The notes under the pieces are model-generated. The model ran no database searches, had not been told where the DNA came from, and was given only the letters and a program-made list of their open reading frames with translations. The position numbers and the translations under genes are program-made. From Elmis aenea (taxonomy: Eukaryota > Arthropoda > Insecta > Coleoptera > Elmidae): a stretch of 64,000 nucleotides of DNA. Below, piece after piece: positions 46,214-57,095 of the stretch; positions within the stretch are counted from its first letter, which is position 1; every line of letters starts with the position of its first letter. The stretch spans positions 51,249,494 through 51,313,493 of the forward strand of contig OX393577.1 in NCBI GenBank assembly GCA_947652605.1, read 5' to 3'.

Positions 46214-46780
46214 TTCATTGAGTGAGTCTTTGTCTGTTCAATCGTAATTGTATTTTCATTTATATTAGGTTTGGTTTAATGGTTTTTTACATTCCTTGTA
46301 TAATTTCAATCTGATTCATATTTAATTTTGTATAATATATTTTTTTTTTTTTGGTATACATTTGACCAGGTAATTATTTGAATTACACTGGCTTGTATTT
46401 CCATTTTCTTCAACATTGTTTGGGTTTTATTATTCCCGCCAAAAATAATATTTTTGTTTTAGTAATATTAACTTACTGCAGTTGGCAGTCTGCCTGTCAT
46501 ATAATAATTTTTTGACTTTGTTCCTGTTCGTTTGTTTCAATCACGTTTTGTTAATACATACATCTTTTGATGTTTTTAATCTGTTTTTTAAATTGTTAAT
46601 CTTAATGTAATATTGTTTTGTGACTTGGTTTACTCCACCATCTATGAATGGCTTATATATTGTTATGGTACAATCATCTTTATTTCCACCTCATGGTATA
46701 ACCTATATAAACTGTAAGTTTCACTTGCCTTCAGCTATTAGCTTATTATTATTAAAAAACATTTTTTATGTATTGTAGTA

Positions 46781-46820
46781 TCCACTGAAGAAGGACTTAA
46801 TTAAGTCCGAAATATATGGA
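46781..46820 (+). ncRNA. Hammerhead-ribozyme-like motif of the Penelope element
   Basis: The sequence reads TCCA, CTGAAGA (46785-46791), then GGACTTAATTAAGTCC as a perfect stem II with AATT loop, then GAAA (46809-46812), TATA, and TGGA pairing with the first TCCA. CUGANGA-stem II-GAAA is the hammerhead core, and TCCA/TGGA would be stem I with cleavage after UA. Stem III would be minimal, as reported for hammerheads of Penelope-like elements, which are thought to act with partners or as dimers. Activity is not shown. Confidence 0.6.
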
Positions 46821-46870
46821 ATAGTTTGAATTAGTATTCTATTACACCTAACCTAATACCCAATATTTTT

Positions 46871-48259
46871 CGCTTAAATTTCAACAAGTAAGGTTGTTAC
46901 TTCCCATCAAACATAAACAATAAAGTTGTTAATACATATATGTATGCATATGGAGAAAAGTGAAGCTCACTTATTTTAAGTGAGATTTTTTACTGCCTCG
47001 TGGGAATCTCCCCAACATAAAGGTTAAATTCTCGTTTGTGTTTTCGTTCTTGAACGAAAAATAATAATTTCGTTTTCGCTCTTAAAAAAAAAACGGTTAA
47101 TTTCGTTTAACGTTTTCGTTTTCGTTCCGTTCTCAGTTCCTGATCCAAAATCGTTTCCTCTTTCAAAAATGTAAAATTATAGAGGGGGTGTTCTATTTAA
47201 AATAACAAAGTTGGGGTCATTTCCGGCGAAACCCGAGGTGAAACAATTGTGTGGATGTGCTCAAAAACCCGTTCTTTTGCACATATTATGTCTAAAATTT
47301 CATTTATCTGAAATCAAAACTGAAGGAAAAAAGGGGGTGTACCGCACTTCATTTACACCCGGTTTATTACCTGTCTACGGTCCAATTGCCACATTAAAAA
47401 GAGAGGATGTATGTCTGCACCGTTCCGTGTGTTACTCGAAATAGCAAGTATTCGCAATATAGTTATAATTATAATACATGATTAGAACAAACACACGCAC
47501 ACACACACGCCAGTACTAGCGCGCGCGCGCGCGCGCGCACACATACAATGTATGACTAAAGACTAAAGTAATACAGTGGCCACGCTATCTAGTTTTTTTG
47601 TATTGTTCGCTAGTGTCGTGTAACCAATTAGAATTTACATATCGAAAGGCGTTAAACGAATGTTCCGAGGTAAATAAAACAAATGTATTAAACGGATTCT
47701 GTCAGTTACAGATGTCTTATTATAGAAATGCTGTTCTGCGATAAAGTCTCCAACTACATAAAGGTCTTGCAGTGAACCTTATAACAAAGATCAGTGTTTT
47801 AACGAAGCGGAACCTGACGAGTCCCGGGAGATCGCATAGCGGCACATTTAACAAATGAGTACCCCGCCGGCCTACCAAAGTTTTACAACAATTTCAATCA
47901 AAATGATAGCAGTATTAGTCTGTGCTGCGAGCGTGGAACTGCGCTATAGAGCTTAATTTGACACAGGCACTTCGTTACGCTTACGCCTTAGACGCGGACT
48001 CCCATTCAAGTTCATTTCAATTTAAATAAAATTAAGGGTTTTTTCTTGCGCTAATTTTAGTGCTATTTTATTTCAACGCACGATTAATTTCAAACAACTA
48101 CGGAAAATATAAACACTGGAGAAAATAAAAGGAAGTAAATGGGAAGCATTTTGAGGCTTTAATAGACGTTCATTTTAAAACGTTGAACCATAACAAGACG
48201 TTCTGCTGTGCTAATACTAAGGAGTAAATATGCACTGTGTACCAATCTAGCTGACACTA
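46871..48259. other. No gene; microsatellite and hAT-like motifs
   Basis: 47030-47150 contains iterated TTTCGTTTTCGTT and AACGTTTTCG motifs like hAT subterminal DNA. 47489-47545 is a dinucleotide repeat. 47800-48000 is less AT-rich but shows no frame. The 77-aa frame at 47211-47444 has no recognisable domain. Confidence 0.4.
47489..47545. repeat. (AC)n and (GC)n microsatellite
   Basis: AC repeats with a few G substitutions are followed, after CCAGTACTA, by about 20 bp of alternating GC and then ACACATAC. Alternating purine-pyrimidine DNA of this kind favours the Z-form. Confidence 0.85.
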
Positions 48260-49743
48260 TACAGGGTGGTGCTTTTTTCGATGCTCACCATTGCTATCTT
48301 GGAAACAGTAAGATATACAAGGTCGGTTAAATTAGAGAAAAGTTGCACATTTTTATGACGATTAAGAGCCTGAAAAGAAATCTTGGATATTTTGATTCGT
48401 TTTTGATTTATTACAAAAAAACTGAAAAATGTGATTTTAGAAAAATATTAGTATCTTCCCTACCATTGACGCTATTTCATTTAAACTTGGTAACTTTATG
48501 TTTTTGACCGTCCTGGGTTTGATGACGTCAACAGAAATTTTCTAAGCCTTCTAGATTTCAAGTTGCGATAGTCAACTTTTTTATTTTTTATGGCCGCCAT
48601 ATTGGATTTTTACACCATCAGACAGACAAAAAAATTAGCTTTTCAGATTGATAACCAACATACCATTTTGTTTTCAAAAAACTTGTTGAAATTTTAAAAT
48701 TTGTGTAAATAATTCATAAAATCGAGAATGCTTTGAAAAACAATTGAAACTATGATATAAATAAAAGCTACAGAACATTTTATTGGTCTAATGATAATAA
48801 AATTAAGATTGTTGGAAACATATTTAGAAGATATGTTAGGCGAATTGCCATTATTAACAATTCAAAATCATCAGTAGTTTCAGCAAGAAGGAGCTGGTCC
48901 TCACAACGCCCGCATTGTAAAATGATATTAATTTAGATGTACGCTTTCACAATTCATGACTTGAAACGTTTGTTCTGTTCATTGGCCTCCGCGATCGCCA
49001 TGTTTAAGGCCTATTACATTGATGTTGTTTATGCAACCCTAACGGAAGATATTGAACTTCTTCGCCGTAAAATCAAAAATGCAGTGGACGAAATAAATTT
49101 GAGGACTAACCACTACATCATAGGTAGATAGGTACATAACGGCGCGCACTTTAAACAATTTAAATAATTATTTATCTGATGTTTTAAATTTATTGTCATT
49201 TCGTTATTTTATTAGACCTAAAAATTTTTGTGTCACTTTTATTTATATTATAATTTCAATTGTTTTTCAGAACATTCACGATTTTATAGATTATTTATAC
49301 AATTTTTCAAATTTCAACAAGTTTTTTGAAAACAAAATGGTATGTTGGTTATCAATCTGAAAAGCTAATTTTTTTGTCTGTCTGATGGTGTAAAAATCCA
49401 ATATGGCGGCCATAAAAAATAAAAAAGTTGACTATCGCAACTTGAAATCTAGAAGGCTTAGAAAATTTCTGTTGACGTCATCAAACCCAGGACGGTCAAA
49501 AACATAAAGTTACCAAGTTTAAATGAAATAGCGTCAATGGTAGGGAAGATACTAATATTTTTCTAAAATCACATTTTTCAGTTTTTTTGTAATACATCAA
49601 AAACGAATCAAAATATCTAAGATTTCTTTTCAGGCTCTTAATCGTCATAAAAATGTTCAACTTTTCTCTAATTTAACCGACCTTGTATATCTTACCGTTT
49701 CCAAGATAGCAATGGTGAGCATCGAAAAAAGCACCACCCTGTA
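48260..49743. mobile_element. TACAGGG foldback element, subfamily L, with transposase relic
   Basis: The 1484-bp element starts TACAGGGTGGTGCTTTTTTC and ends with the complement. Arms of about 490 bp are nearly perfect and include CACCATTGCTATCTTGGAAA and GGTCGGTTAAATTAGAG. Unlike most relatives, its centre (about 48750-49250) is not palindromic and holds the catalytic part of a decayed transposase. It is the best lead to the autonomous family. Confidence 0.9.
48812..49131 (+). pseudogene. Tc1/mariner-like transposase, catalytic region, decayed
   Basis: The first frame gives LETYLEDMLGELPLLTIQNH, a stop, FQQEGAGPHNARIVK, and a stop. Insect IS630/Tc1/mariner-like transposases have FQ[H/Q]DGAPPHxxxxVRxYL with the second catalytic Asp; here it is Glu. 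Near 48986 another frame reads WPPRSPCLRP, against the expected WPPRSPDLTP, so the third acid is Cys. A third frame continues DVVYATLTEDIELLRRKIKN, the usual VYATPVxxxEDLRxRI region. Two lost catalytic residues, stops and frameshifts mean it is dead. Confidence 0.75.
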
Positions 49744-50030
49744 TTTGTAAAAAATATGATCCAAACTACTAAGTTAATAATACGAAAATATTTTACGTAT
49801 TAAAACTTATTGATGTACATTTTTTATTTATACTGTAACCAAAACATACAGTGCGCGGCAAAAGTATGAAATAAATTGTTTGGAGACAATCCTTAAACAC
49901 AAATTTTTGTAACAGACTCGATTTTTGATCTTCATCTGTTTTCGAGTAACGACGTCACTGAAATTTATTTTAATGGTAACTCCTTTATATGTTTTTTGGT
50001 TCTGATAGACTTAGATATAATTCTTTAAAT

Positions 50031-50698
50031 TAGGGGTCTCCAAACTTTTCGGCACGAGGACCACACTGGGCATTTCAGTATTTTTAGCGGGCCGTAATGA
50101 AAAAAAAAAGATTAAAAAAAAACTTATTTAGGTTAAAAAAGGATAAATAATTTTAAGTATATGATTTTATCGGCAGCACAAAATTTCATAAACTAGTAAT
50201 AGAGCGCGTGAGATTAAATTATAGGAGTAACACATTAATGATCACAAACACTACTTACCAGTTAATTCTCATATCTTCAACAATGTAAATGATAGAGCTC
50301 TTTTAATCTTTTTAAAATCTTATTTAATTGAGGTGCAAATTTTGAAACGCCAATTGCTAGTAGCGACTTCAAATATGCATGAGATTAATTTGTCCTGTAT
50401 TTTGATTTGATATATGTCATCCGCGAAAAAGTTTGTTCGCAAAGATACGTTGTCCCAAAATGGAGATAAATTTACGAGCACATATCTTTAAATTTGGAAA
50501 TTACACATGGTTCAAAAATTTATAAAAATCGATCAAATTTCCTTCCTTGTATTTGTCTTTGATATGATCATTTTCCTGAAGTTCAATAATTTTCATCTTA
50601 CTTTGACTTGGGACATCTGCCATATCACAGTCAAAAGCATTTTGAAACAATCTAATTTCCTTAGCATTATAGAATTTAAAATAAATCATAAAAATTAA
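50031..50698 (-). mobile_element. hAT element 3' part (ZBED5/Charlie-like)
   Basis: The tip TAGGGGTCTCCAAACTTTTC at 50031 fits a hAT 3' terminus (CAGGGGTCTCCAAA). Reading leftwards on the minus strand from 50698, a hAT transposase C-terminus ends about 270 bp before this tip. The 5' part of the element was not found. Confidence 0.7.
50300..50698 (-). pseudogene. hAT transposase C-terminal fragment
   Basis: The first frame (50689-50501) contains LFQNAFDCDMADVPSQSKMK then IIELQENDHIKDKYKEG and LIDFYKFL. Beyond a stop the reading continues FGTTYLCEQTFSRMTYIKSK and KSLLAIGVSKFAP. This order matches the C-terminal dimerisation part of Charlie-type hAT transposases and their domesticated relatives ZBED5 and GTF2IRD2 (FxxxYLCEQxFSxM). 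Stops after MCS and YRTN break the frame. Zinc finger and DDE residues are missing. Confidence 0.8.
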
Positions 50699-50727
50699 CC
50701 AAAAAAATACGTTTGTTGTAATTCAAT

Positions 50728-50792
50728 AAAACCTTCACCGAACTTTTAACCTCACTCTCATGCATATGGTCAAATATAGAGGGTCAGGTCGA
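50728..50792. repeat. Hairpin with GAGGGTCAGG core, copy 1
   Basis: AACCTTCACCGAACTTTTAA then CCTCACTCTC pairs imperfectly with GAGGGTCAGGTCGAAGGTT across ATGCATATGGTCAAATATA. A better-conserved version lies at 58063-58130. Confidence 0.5.
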
Positions 50793-50799
50793 AGGTTGA

Positions 50800-52161
50800 T
50801 TAAGCCTTTTTTTCTGAAGAAATATTGAATATTAAGCTAATATTGTTTACATAAAAAAAAAATATTGACCAACTATTTAAAATACCGACAGTTGTATTAA
50901 TTGCCGTAATACCGACCACTTATTGGTATATCGTACTGATGTTTTATTATAAATATTGATTATTTATTTGTATATTGTTAAAGACAAATTTAAAATGCTG
51001 ATCCATTAAATAGCAGCCTTAAGTAGGTATTTATTATAAAACTCATTAATTTTAGTTTCAAAACTAAAAATTTGTTTTACATTTCACAAAACTCTCATAA
51101 ATATTTTTAACTACATGCTTTTAATAAAGGGACTAAAGTGCACGTAACTAATTTGTGTGACTAAATAACTTAAAGAATAAAGAAGTTATGTTTAGGTTTA
51201 TGTTGCTATTAAACTTTGAGCTAAGTTTCATAATGATTGTGCCATCTAGGTACTGTATTTTCTTACGGAAATGTCTTAAATTTCAACTTCGGAGAGTTGT
51301 AAATTATCGAACCGAACAATCTAATTATAATTAACAACAGGGTAAAATAAACTACAAACAGCCAACTTAATCTAGTCAACAGGAGATTAATTTTCAATTA
51401 AGAAAATCTCTTTCCATAACAAATTAGTCCATCAATGAAGGATTTCTGACACAATTAAGACGCGTTATAGCGGTTTCCTTGCAATAAAGTTTTGCTGTAT
51501 ACTTTTTAAAATTATCATCTATTTTTTTACAAACTAAATTTTGGTGTGTTTCGATCTAAAAATAAATTTTTAAATAATTTAAATTTATGTCGTTTGGGTC
51601 TAAAAGTAAAGTAAAATATGATTTTTTTATTTAAAAAAGTTGCTTGTGTCATTGGATGTTTTTACAACCTTTCGGCGTTTTTTTTTTGCAAGCTGTCTTG
51701 AGAACACTTGTACGTACACATACACACAGCAGTTTAATTAAAAAACTTCGAATTGGTTAGAATAATATCGACTATAGATTAAATGATGTAGTTTTTTTAG
51801 CTAATGCTTTAAAATTAATAACTAAACCTGTGGTTATAAAAGAATTTTTATAATGAAATGATGTTACCTATATTTTAAATAAAGAAGTTCCTCAATATCG
51901 ATCGCTACTGTGATTCATTAAAATCCAAATATTTTTTTACAAACAATTGACCCTTTCTCGAAGCGGTTTAACGACCGCTTAAATAAAGTTCGGTTTAAGT
52001 TGATGCATCGTGCCTCATGCATTGTTTCCATAGTAGCAACAATATGTTGCTTAATTACCGAAACTAAATCATGCGTTGTTGTCACAGCTTTATTTAAACG
52101 AACTTAATACCATGTGTTCTTAAGAAAAAGCGACCAATCGCTGATCTTTATATAGACTATA
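50800..52161. other. No gene recognised
   Basis: AT-rich DNA with no protein-like frame, element tip or strong repeat. Confidence 0.4.
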
Positions 52162-52305
52162 TAGAGGGTGCCCAAATCCAAGGCTCAACAGATCTCGTTT
52201 ATCTTATGAGTTACGAAGTTGGTAAAATGGAGCAAGTTGCAACTATGTTTGTCAAATTAATTTTGATTTTAATTATAGTTGCCCTTCTATGTGAAGCACC
52301 CCGTA
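52162..52305. mobile_element. Short degraded TACAGGG-type element
   Basis: The left tip TAGAGGGTGCCCAAATCCAA is followed by CAGATCTCGTTTATCTTATG. The right end GCCCTTCTATGTGAAGCACC then CCGTA resembles the right end of subfamily J (CCCTTCTATGTGGACCACCC). About 144 bp long and abutting the next element. Confidence 0.55.
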
Positions 52306-53118
52306 TACAGGGTGGACCAAATTCGAATGTTTTACGGGGTATCTCGGTCACCGTAATAGATAGCGAAAATCTGGTTTCGGTCTGTTGGGGTATTTTTTTG
52401 AGAAAATAACGCATCTGCAATCAGATTTTTTCTATCTGATTCCATTTTGGCACTGCAGACAAAACAGGAAATTTCGTCATTTTTTAAAATTTGCTGTAAC
52501 TTTCAATCAAAGTTAGCCATGATTTCGTAAACAAGTGATGTTTGCAATTATTAAACAGCTAAACGTCATTTGGAAGTAATTTTTTTAACTTTTAAGCAAA
52601 ACCGTGTATTATTTCGTATTTTATAACTGTTTACTGTGGTATTGTGAACATATTACTTTGTAAGTGATAAAAACGTAGCGGCTGGTCCAGAATTTACTTG
52701 GCAATGACGTTTAGTTGTTTAATAATTGCAAACATCACTTGTTTACGAAATCATGGCTAACTTTGATGAACAAATTTTTACAAAACTGGCCATATCTTGG
52801 TTATTTTTTGCAAAAAATATATAAAACTATATATTTTTGAAAAGCTAAGAAAATACTCTTTCACATAAAGTCATGGCCAACTAGGGTTTCTATTTAAAAA
52901 AATGTAATGTCGAAAGTGAAGGTAGCTATAAAAAAAATACTTTTGTTTTTAAATTAAGCATAAAAATCTGTATAAAAAACCCTTACAGCAGTTTGTTCTA
53001 ATTTAATTAATAAAGAAGTTACAGCAAATTTAAAAAAAATGATGAAATTTCATTTTTCGTCTGTAGTGCCAAAATGGAATCTGATAGAAAAAATCTGATT
53101 GCTTAGGCGTTATTTTCG
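52306..53118. mobile_element. TACAGGG foldback element, composite, right tip missing
   Basis: The left tip is TACAGGGTGGACCAAATTCG. Palindromic arms pair TCCATTTTGGCACTGCAGAC (52441) with its complement near 53065, and CATGATTTCGTAAACAAGTG (52520) with its complement near 52738-52756. The right arm carries about 230 bp extra (52766-53010) that resembles the interior of subfamily J (GGCCAACTAGGGTTTCTATTT and GCCAACTATGGTTTCCATTT). Right of 53118 another half-element begins. Confidence 0.7.
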
Positions 53119-53335
53119 GCATAAGGATCTTGCTTATTATAGGAGATACAGCTTTGCTTTAATTCGATGAATATCACTTGTCATATCTTTTTTATAAATA
53201 ACTCAAAAAATCGAAAAAAAATCTCCAAGTTGCTCTATAATATAGGTAATTTTTGTCTTATATTACTGACCTTGTATCCATTGTCCACACTGTATAATGC
53301 CAGTAAAGAAAGATTTTATTTCATAATCCTTCAAA
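53119..53335. mobile_element. Half of a TACAGGG-type element without tip
   Basis: ATAAGGATCTTGCTTATTAT then AGGAGATACAGCTTTGC matches the left inner part of 23961-24232 (ATGGGGATCTCGCTTATTAC). It directly follows the composite element, with no terminal TACAGGG. Confidence 0.5.
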
Positions 53336-54813
53336 CAGGGATGGAAAACGTAACGTAACGATACCCGATAACGTTATAATAACGATTCAACTATAATTTT
53401 TTATACTATATTGTAACGATATTTTCATAACGTCATAATAACCTATAACGTTTCATTGTTTTGTTATTCCGTATAGGTAAATTAAATTTTTATATGGCGT
53501 TTTTTTTTTATTTTTAGAAGATATATTTTGTTTGTATTTTAAAAATTAAAATGAAAATAAAATATCTCAACGTAATTGTCTACGATTTTTTAAATTTACA
53601 TTTTACAGATCCCAAAAATAATTTCAGTGTTACAAATTAAAATTATTTTTCAGGAGGCGATTCCTTATCGAAAATTAAGGGGGGTCTTTTATAGAAAAAA
53701 AATTCCTTAGACGTCTCCTTTCGAAGTTACAGCCCCCTAAAGGGGTGCGGTAAAATTAGGTTTTTATTTTATTTCTCAAATTTGAATAAATTTAGGAAAC
53801 TAATAATTGGTAGATGTTTTATACTTATTAAAAGGTTTCCCATAGTATTATTTTTAATCATCTCCCACCTCCACAGGGGGCTGAAAAGTGCGACCCCTGT
53901 TGGTTTTCTTATCAGAACTTTTTGGTGGGTTAATTTTTTTTAATTAAAAAAAAAATTCTTTAAAGCTTGATTTATTTAGAAACTTTATTTATTCTTTAGT
54001 TTATCTCATAAAACCTACCGTTTTTGAGTAAAAAATAAAATAAGTAAACATGAACCATCAAATATTCCAATATAAAACGATTCATTCTGGTGGTTGCCAT
54101 GGTTTGTTTATGTTCATGTTGGGTAGAATTGACGGGCGTTATAGCGTGGTCGCCGCGTTAACCTTAAAATGCATTACACCCGTCAATTCTATCCAACATG
54201 AACATAAACAAACCATGGCAACCACCAAAATGAATCGTTTTATTTTGGAATATTTGATGGTTCATGTTTACTCATTTTATTTTTTACTTAAAAACGGTAG
54301 GTTATACGAGATAAACTAAAGAATAAATAAAGTTTCCAAATAAATCAAGCTTTAAAAAAAAAATATTTTTAATTAAAATTTTTTAACCCAACAAAAAATT
54401 CTGATAAGAAAACCAACAGGGGTCGCACTTTTCAGCCCCCTGTGGAGGTGGGAGATGATTAAAAATATTGCTATGGAAAACCTTTTATTAAATATAAAAC
54501 ATCTACCAAATATCATTCTCCTACACATATCCAAATTTGAGAAATAAAATAAAAACCTAATTTTACCGCACCCCTTTAGGGGGGTGTAACTTCGAAAGGA
54601 GACGTCTAAGGAATTTTTTTCTACGAAAGACCTCCCTTAATTTTCGATAAGGAATCGCCTCCTGATTTTTTTTGGAATACTTAAGAAACACCCTGTATAT
54701 CATAATTTATGTAACGTTATATAACGTTATATAACATAACAATTCATTTTTTTGAATGTTATTTATAACGTTATGTAACGAAAGCAAATAATAAAAACGT
54801 TATTTCATCCCTG
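53336..54813. mobile_element. Non-autonomous hAT element with perfect 8-bp duplication
   Basis: CCTTCAAA occurs on both sides (53328-53335 and 54814-54821), the 8-bp duplication expected for hAT. The tips are CAGGGATGGAAAACG and, reversed, CAGGGATGAAATAACG. Subterminal DNA repeats AACGTTATAACG and TAACGTTATATAACG many times. No transposase. A TACAGGG-type foldback element (53604-54697) occupies its centre. Confidence 0.88.
53604..54697. mobile_element. TACAGGG-type foldback element nested in the hAT element
   Basis: The long palindrome centres near 54165. Arms share CAGGAGGCGATTCCTTATCG, TCGAAGTTACAGCCCCCTAA, AACCAACAGGGGTCGC (as complement) and GGGTAGAATTGACGGGCG against its complement. The right tip is AAGAAACACCCTGTATA. 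The left tip is diverged; TACAGATCCC at 53604 or CAGTGTT at 53624 may mark it. The 89-aa frame at 54050-54319 is the palindrome centre read through. Confidence 0.75.
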
Positions 54814-54821
54814 CCTTCAAA

Positions 54822-56022
54822 TCGGATTTGGCACGCGAATTTCAAAGAAATAATTTTCTTATGATTAAAAATATTTTAAACATACGAACGATATTTTTTG
54901 CATCCAAATTTTGTCCATTTCGCTAAAAACCTACGCTATGAATTGTCAGCCTTTCTACACTTTATAGGATTTGTTAGGAGAATACTGAAAATTTATATTT
55001 TCGTAAAAATAGCACATACTTATTTTCGTATAATGTTAACGTCGTAGATTTTCTTTTATGTCGAATATAAAAGGAACTTAAGTTTTCTACGTATTAAATT
55101 TCTCAAATACCGAAATATATAAAACATGGCATATTAAAATGATGTTTATAGAAGTTCTAAAAAAAAAGCGAGATGAACAATTTATAAACTCTATTCTAGT
55201 AAGCGTGTTTAATATAAAATTTCACAGAACATAAAATGAGCCCCTTACTAACAGCGCTCTTCAATATATGCAAGGTTTAAATGCAAATTCTTCGCTTTTA
55301 ATAAACTCAAACATAATTCTTTTTATTTGTTTCCCGTCATGTACACCAATGAAATACCAACTTGTGTACGACAAAGCTGCTCTTTGTAGCTAACCGCTTT
55401 TAAAGTAGGAAAACATGGGTTATGGTATATTTGCATCTAATGTTGGTCCGCTGAAAGCTCGTGTTCGTAAACAGACTTTAGTGTGAGCTCGCAATAATAC
55501 AAAAACTCAGGATCCTGGGACTCTGCGACAATTAGCAGACATAAAAACAAGGCCTACGTGATCCGCACATTTAATGCGATGAGCTTTACCTAATACTATT
55601 AACGGCATACAAGTCTCGCTGAATTGTGCCCCAACGTATTTCTTATTAAAGTGAGTGAAGATATAACACCAGCGTAGATAGCACTTTATGACATGTGGAC
55701 ATTGCATTTATCTTTCTTTATACGTGATAATAAAACCCATCATACACCAGTCGCTCGCTACGTTAACTTCTTCAATGTGCTTTAAATTTTTGTGTTACTG
55801 ACATTGTATATCTAGCAAAAGCCACATGTGTCGCTGAAAGTAAGTACGTTTAATCTAAATTTAATTAAGCACCGCAATTTATGAGATTTATTATAGGTGT
55901 CGCGTGTCTCTAATTTAAGTTACTAAATGAGAATCTTCCTTATCTTTAACGTTTTCAAACCAGTGAATTGGGATTAAAAAACGCGTAATTTGTCATGATT
56001 GGCAATCTGAAAAAATGATATA
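54822..56022. other. No gene recognised
   Basis: AT-rich to mixed DNA. 55360-55760 is less AT-rich and gives a 66-aa frame on the minus strand with no domain. No termini were seen. Confidence 0.4.
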
Positions 56023-56085
56023 CAGTAATCCCTTCATTTACGCGGTCTCCATTTACGCGGCTTCACTTTAGCGCGGTTAAAATCT
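56023..56085 (+). mobile_element. pogo/Tigger-like element tip
   Basis: TA precedes CAGTAATCCCTTCATTTACG, then CGGTCTCCATTTACGCGGCT and TTAGCGCGGT. CAGTxxTCCCTTxATTTACGCGG with iterated TTTACGCGG is typical of pogo/Tigger TIRs, which duplicate TA. The opposite end and transposase were not found. Confidence 0.65.
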
Positions 56086-56360
56086 TTTTTAGTTATTACT
56101 ACTACTATTTGAAGGTGGAACGGCCTTCCGTTAAAACTTGACATTTGATCTACCGCCTCCGGGGGTGGCAAGTATTTTGTATTTTTTAATGCCATGGGCG
56201 TTTAAACGCTGTGAATTTGTATTTTTCCTTTAGATTTGACGTTTTTATCTCTTTTTTTAAGGGAGTAATTTTAATTGCAAAAGTAAGGTAAATAAATTAC
56301 AGTTACATTAAATAGTGAGTTTTTAGTTTGCAGTAACACATTTATAGACGTACCTACGTA

Positions 56361-56735
56361 TATAGGGTTCTTGTTTTTCGAGGGCCACTATTGGGATCTC
56401 GTAAACGGTAAGAGTTACGACTTCGGTTAAATTAGGGCAAAGTTCAGGTGCTTAATAATTTGGCGGAAACAGAACTTATCTAGCTTTTGTAGTTTTTGAG
56501 ATATAGGGAAAAAGTAAAAAATGGATTTTTGTTTTTTGCCCGATGTTTGATGTCGAATTTCATTTTTGTAAAAACTTTTTCATGGCCGCTTTTTGCATGG
56601 AATCAAAATCCCCAATTATATTTTCCATGCGACGTTTCACTTTTGTTAAACCATCATCAGGTAAATTTTTTCTTATGGACGCTTTATCTGATTTTAACGC
56701 CCATTTGTAGAGAATTTTATTCTGAATTCGACAAT
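56361..56735 (+). mobile_element. Subfamily F TACAGGG element, single arm
   Basis: TATAGGGTTCTTGTTTTTCG then GATCTCGTAAACGGTAAGAG, and CCATGCGACGTTTCACTTTT with AGAATTTTATTCTGAATTCG, follow the left arm of 19299-20218 closely. It stops near 56735 at GACAATCTCTCG, without the second arm. Confidence 0.8.
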
Positions 56736-56818
56736 CTCTCGACGTCTCTGCGCACAGGTTTAGAAGCATAATCTTAAATTTTCAACTCGTGTACCTAGTG
56801 TTCTCTTTCTCCATTACA

Positions 56819-57095
56819 CAGTGGCGTAGCGACAGGGGGCAAGGGGGTTTCGGTGTCCCAGGCGCCAGTCTTGGGGGGCGCCGCGAAGACAAAATATTTT
56901 TGCGTTTATTTCACTTATTTTAAGCCAGAAAACTAAAATGCTAATATAATTTTAAAACTGGTTCTCATTTTCATTACAGTGTAATTGAATAAATAATTAT
57001 TTTACTTGAAACTCACAAACTACAATAAAAATACGACCGAGGGGGGTGCAAAAAATAATATTCCCCGAGCGCCGTTCACCCTCGCTACGCCACTG
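56819..57095. mobile_element. 277-bp hAT MITE, CAGTGGCGTAGC TIR
   Basis: The tips CAGTGGCGTAGCGACAGGGG and, reversed, CAGTGGCGTAGCGAGGGTGA are typical of a widespread hAT MITE group. Flanks CCATTACA and CCGTTACG match at 6 of 8 positions and probably are a decayed duplication. The interior is G-rich at the left and AT-rich in the middle. Confidence 0.78.

Larger units (their letters stand above)
45570..46870 (+). mobile_element. 5'-truncated Penelope-like retroelement
   Basis: The segment carries the last part of a Penelope-like polyprotein (thumb end plus GIY-YIG endonuclease), about 560 bp of 3' untranslated sequence, and a hammerhead-like motif at 46781-46820. Reverse transcriptase motifs are absent upstream, where a GC-rich hAT-like sequence lies instead, so it is 5'-truncated as often seen for retroelements. 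The exact ends are uncertain. Confidence 0.75.

Noticed and set aside
54050..54319. 89-aa frame
   Set aside because: It lies across the centre of a palindrome; the two halves are reverse complements, which explains its openness.
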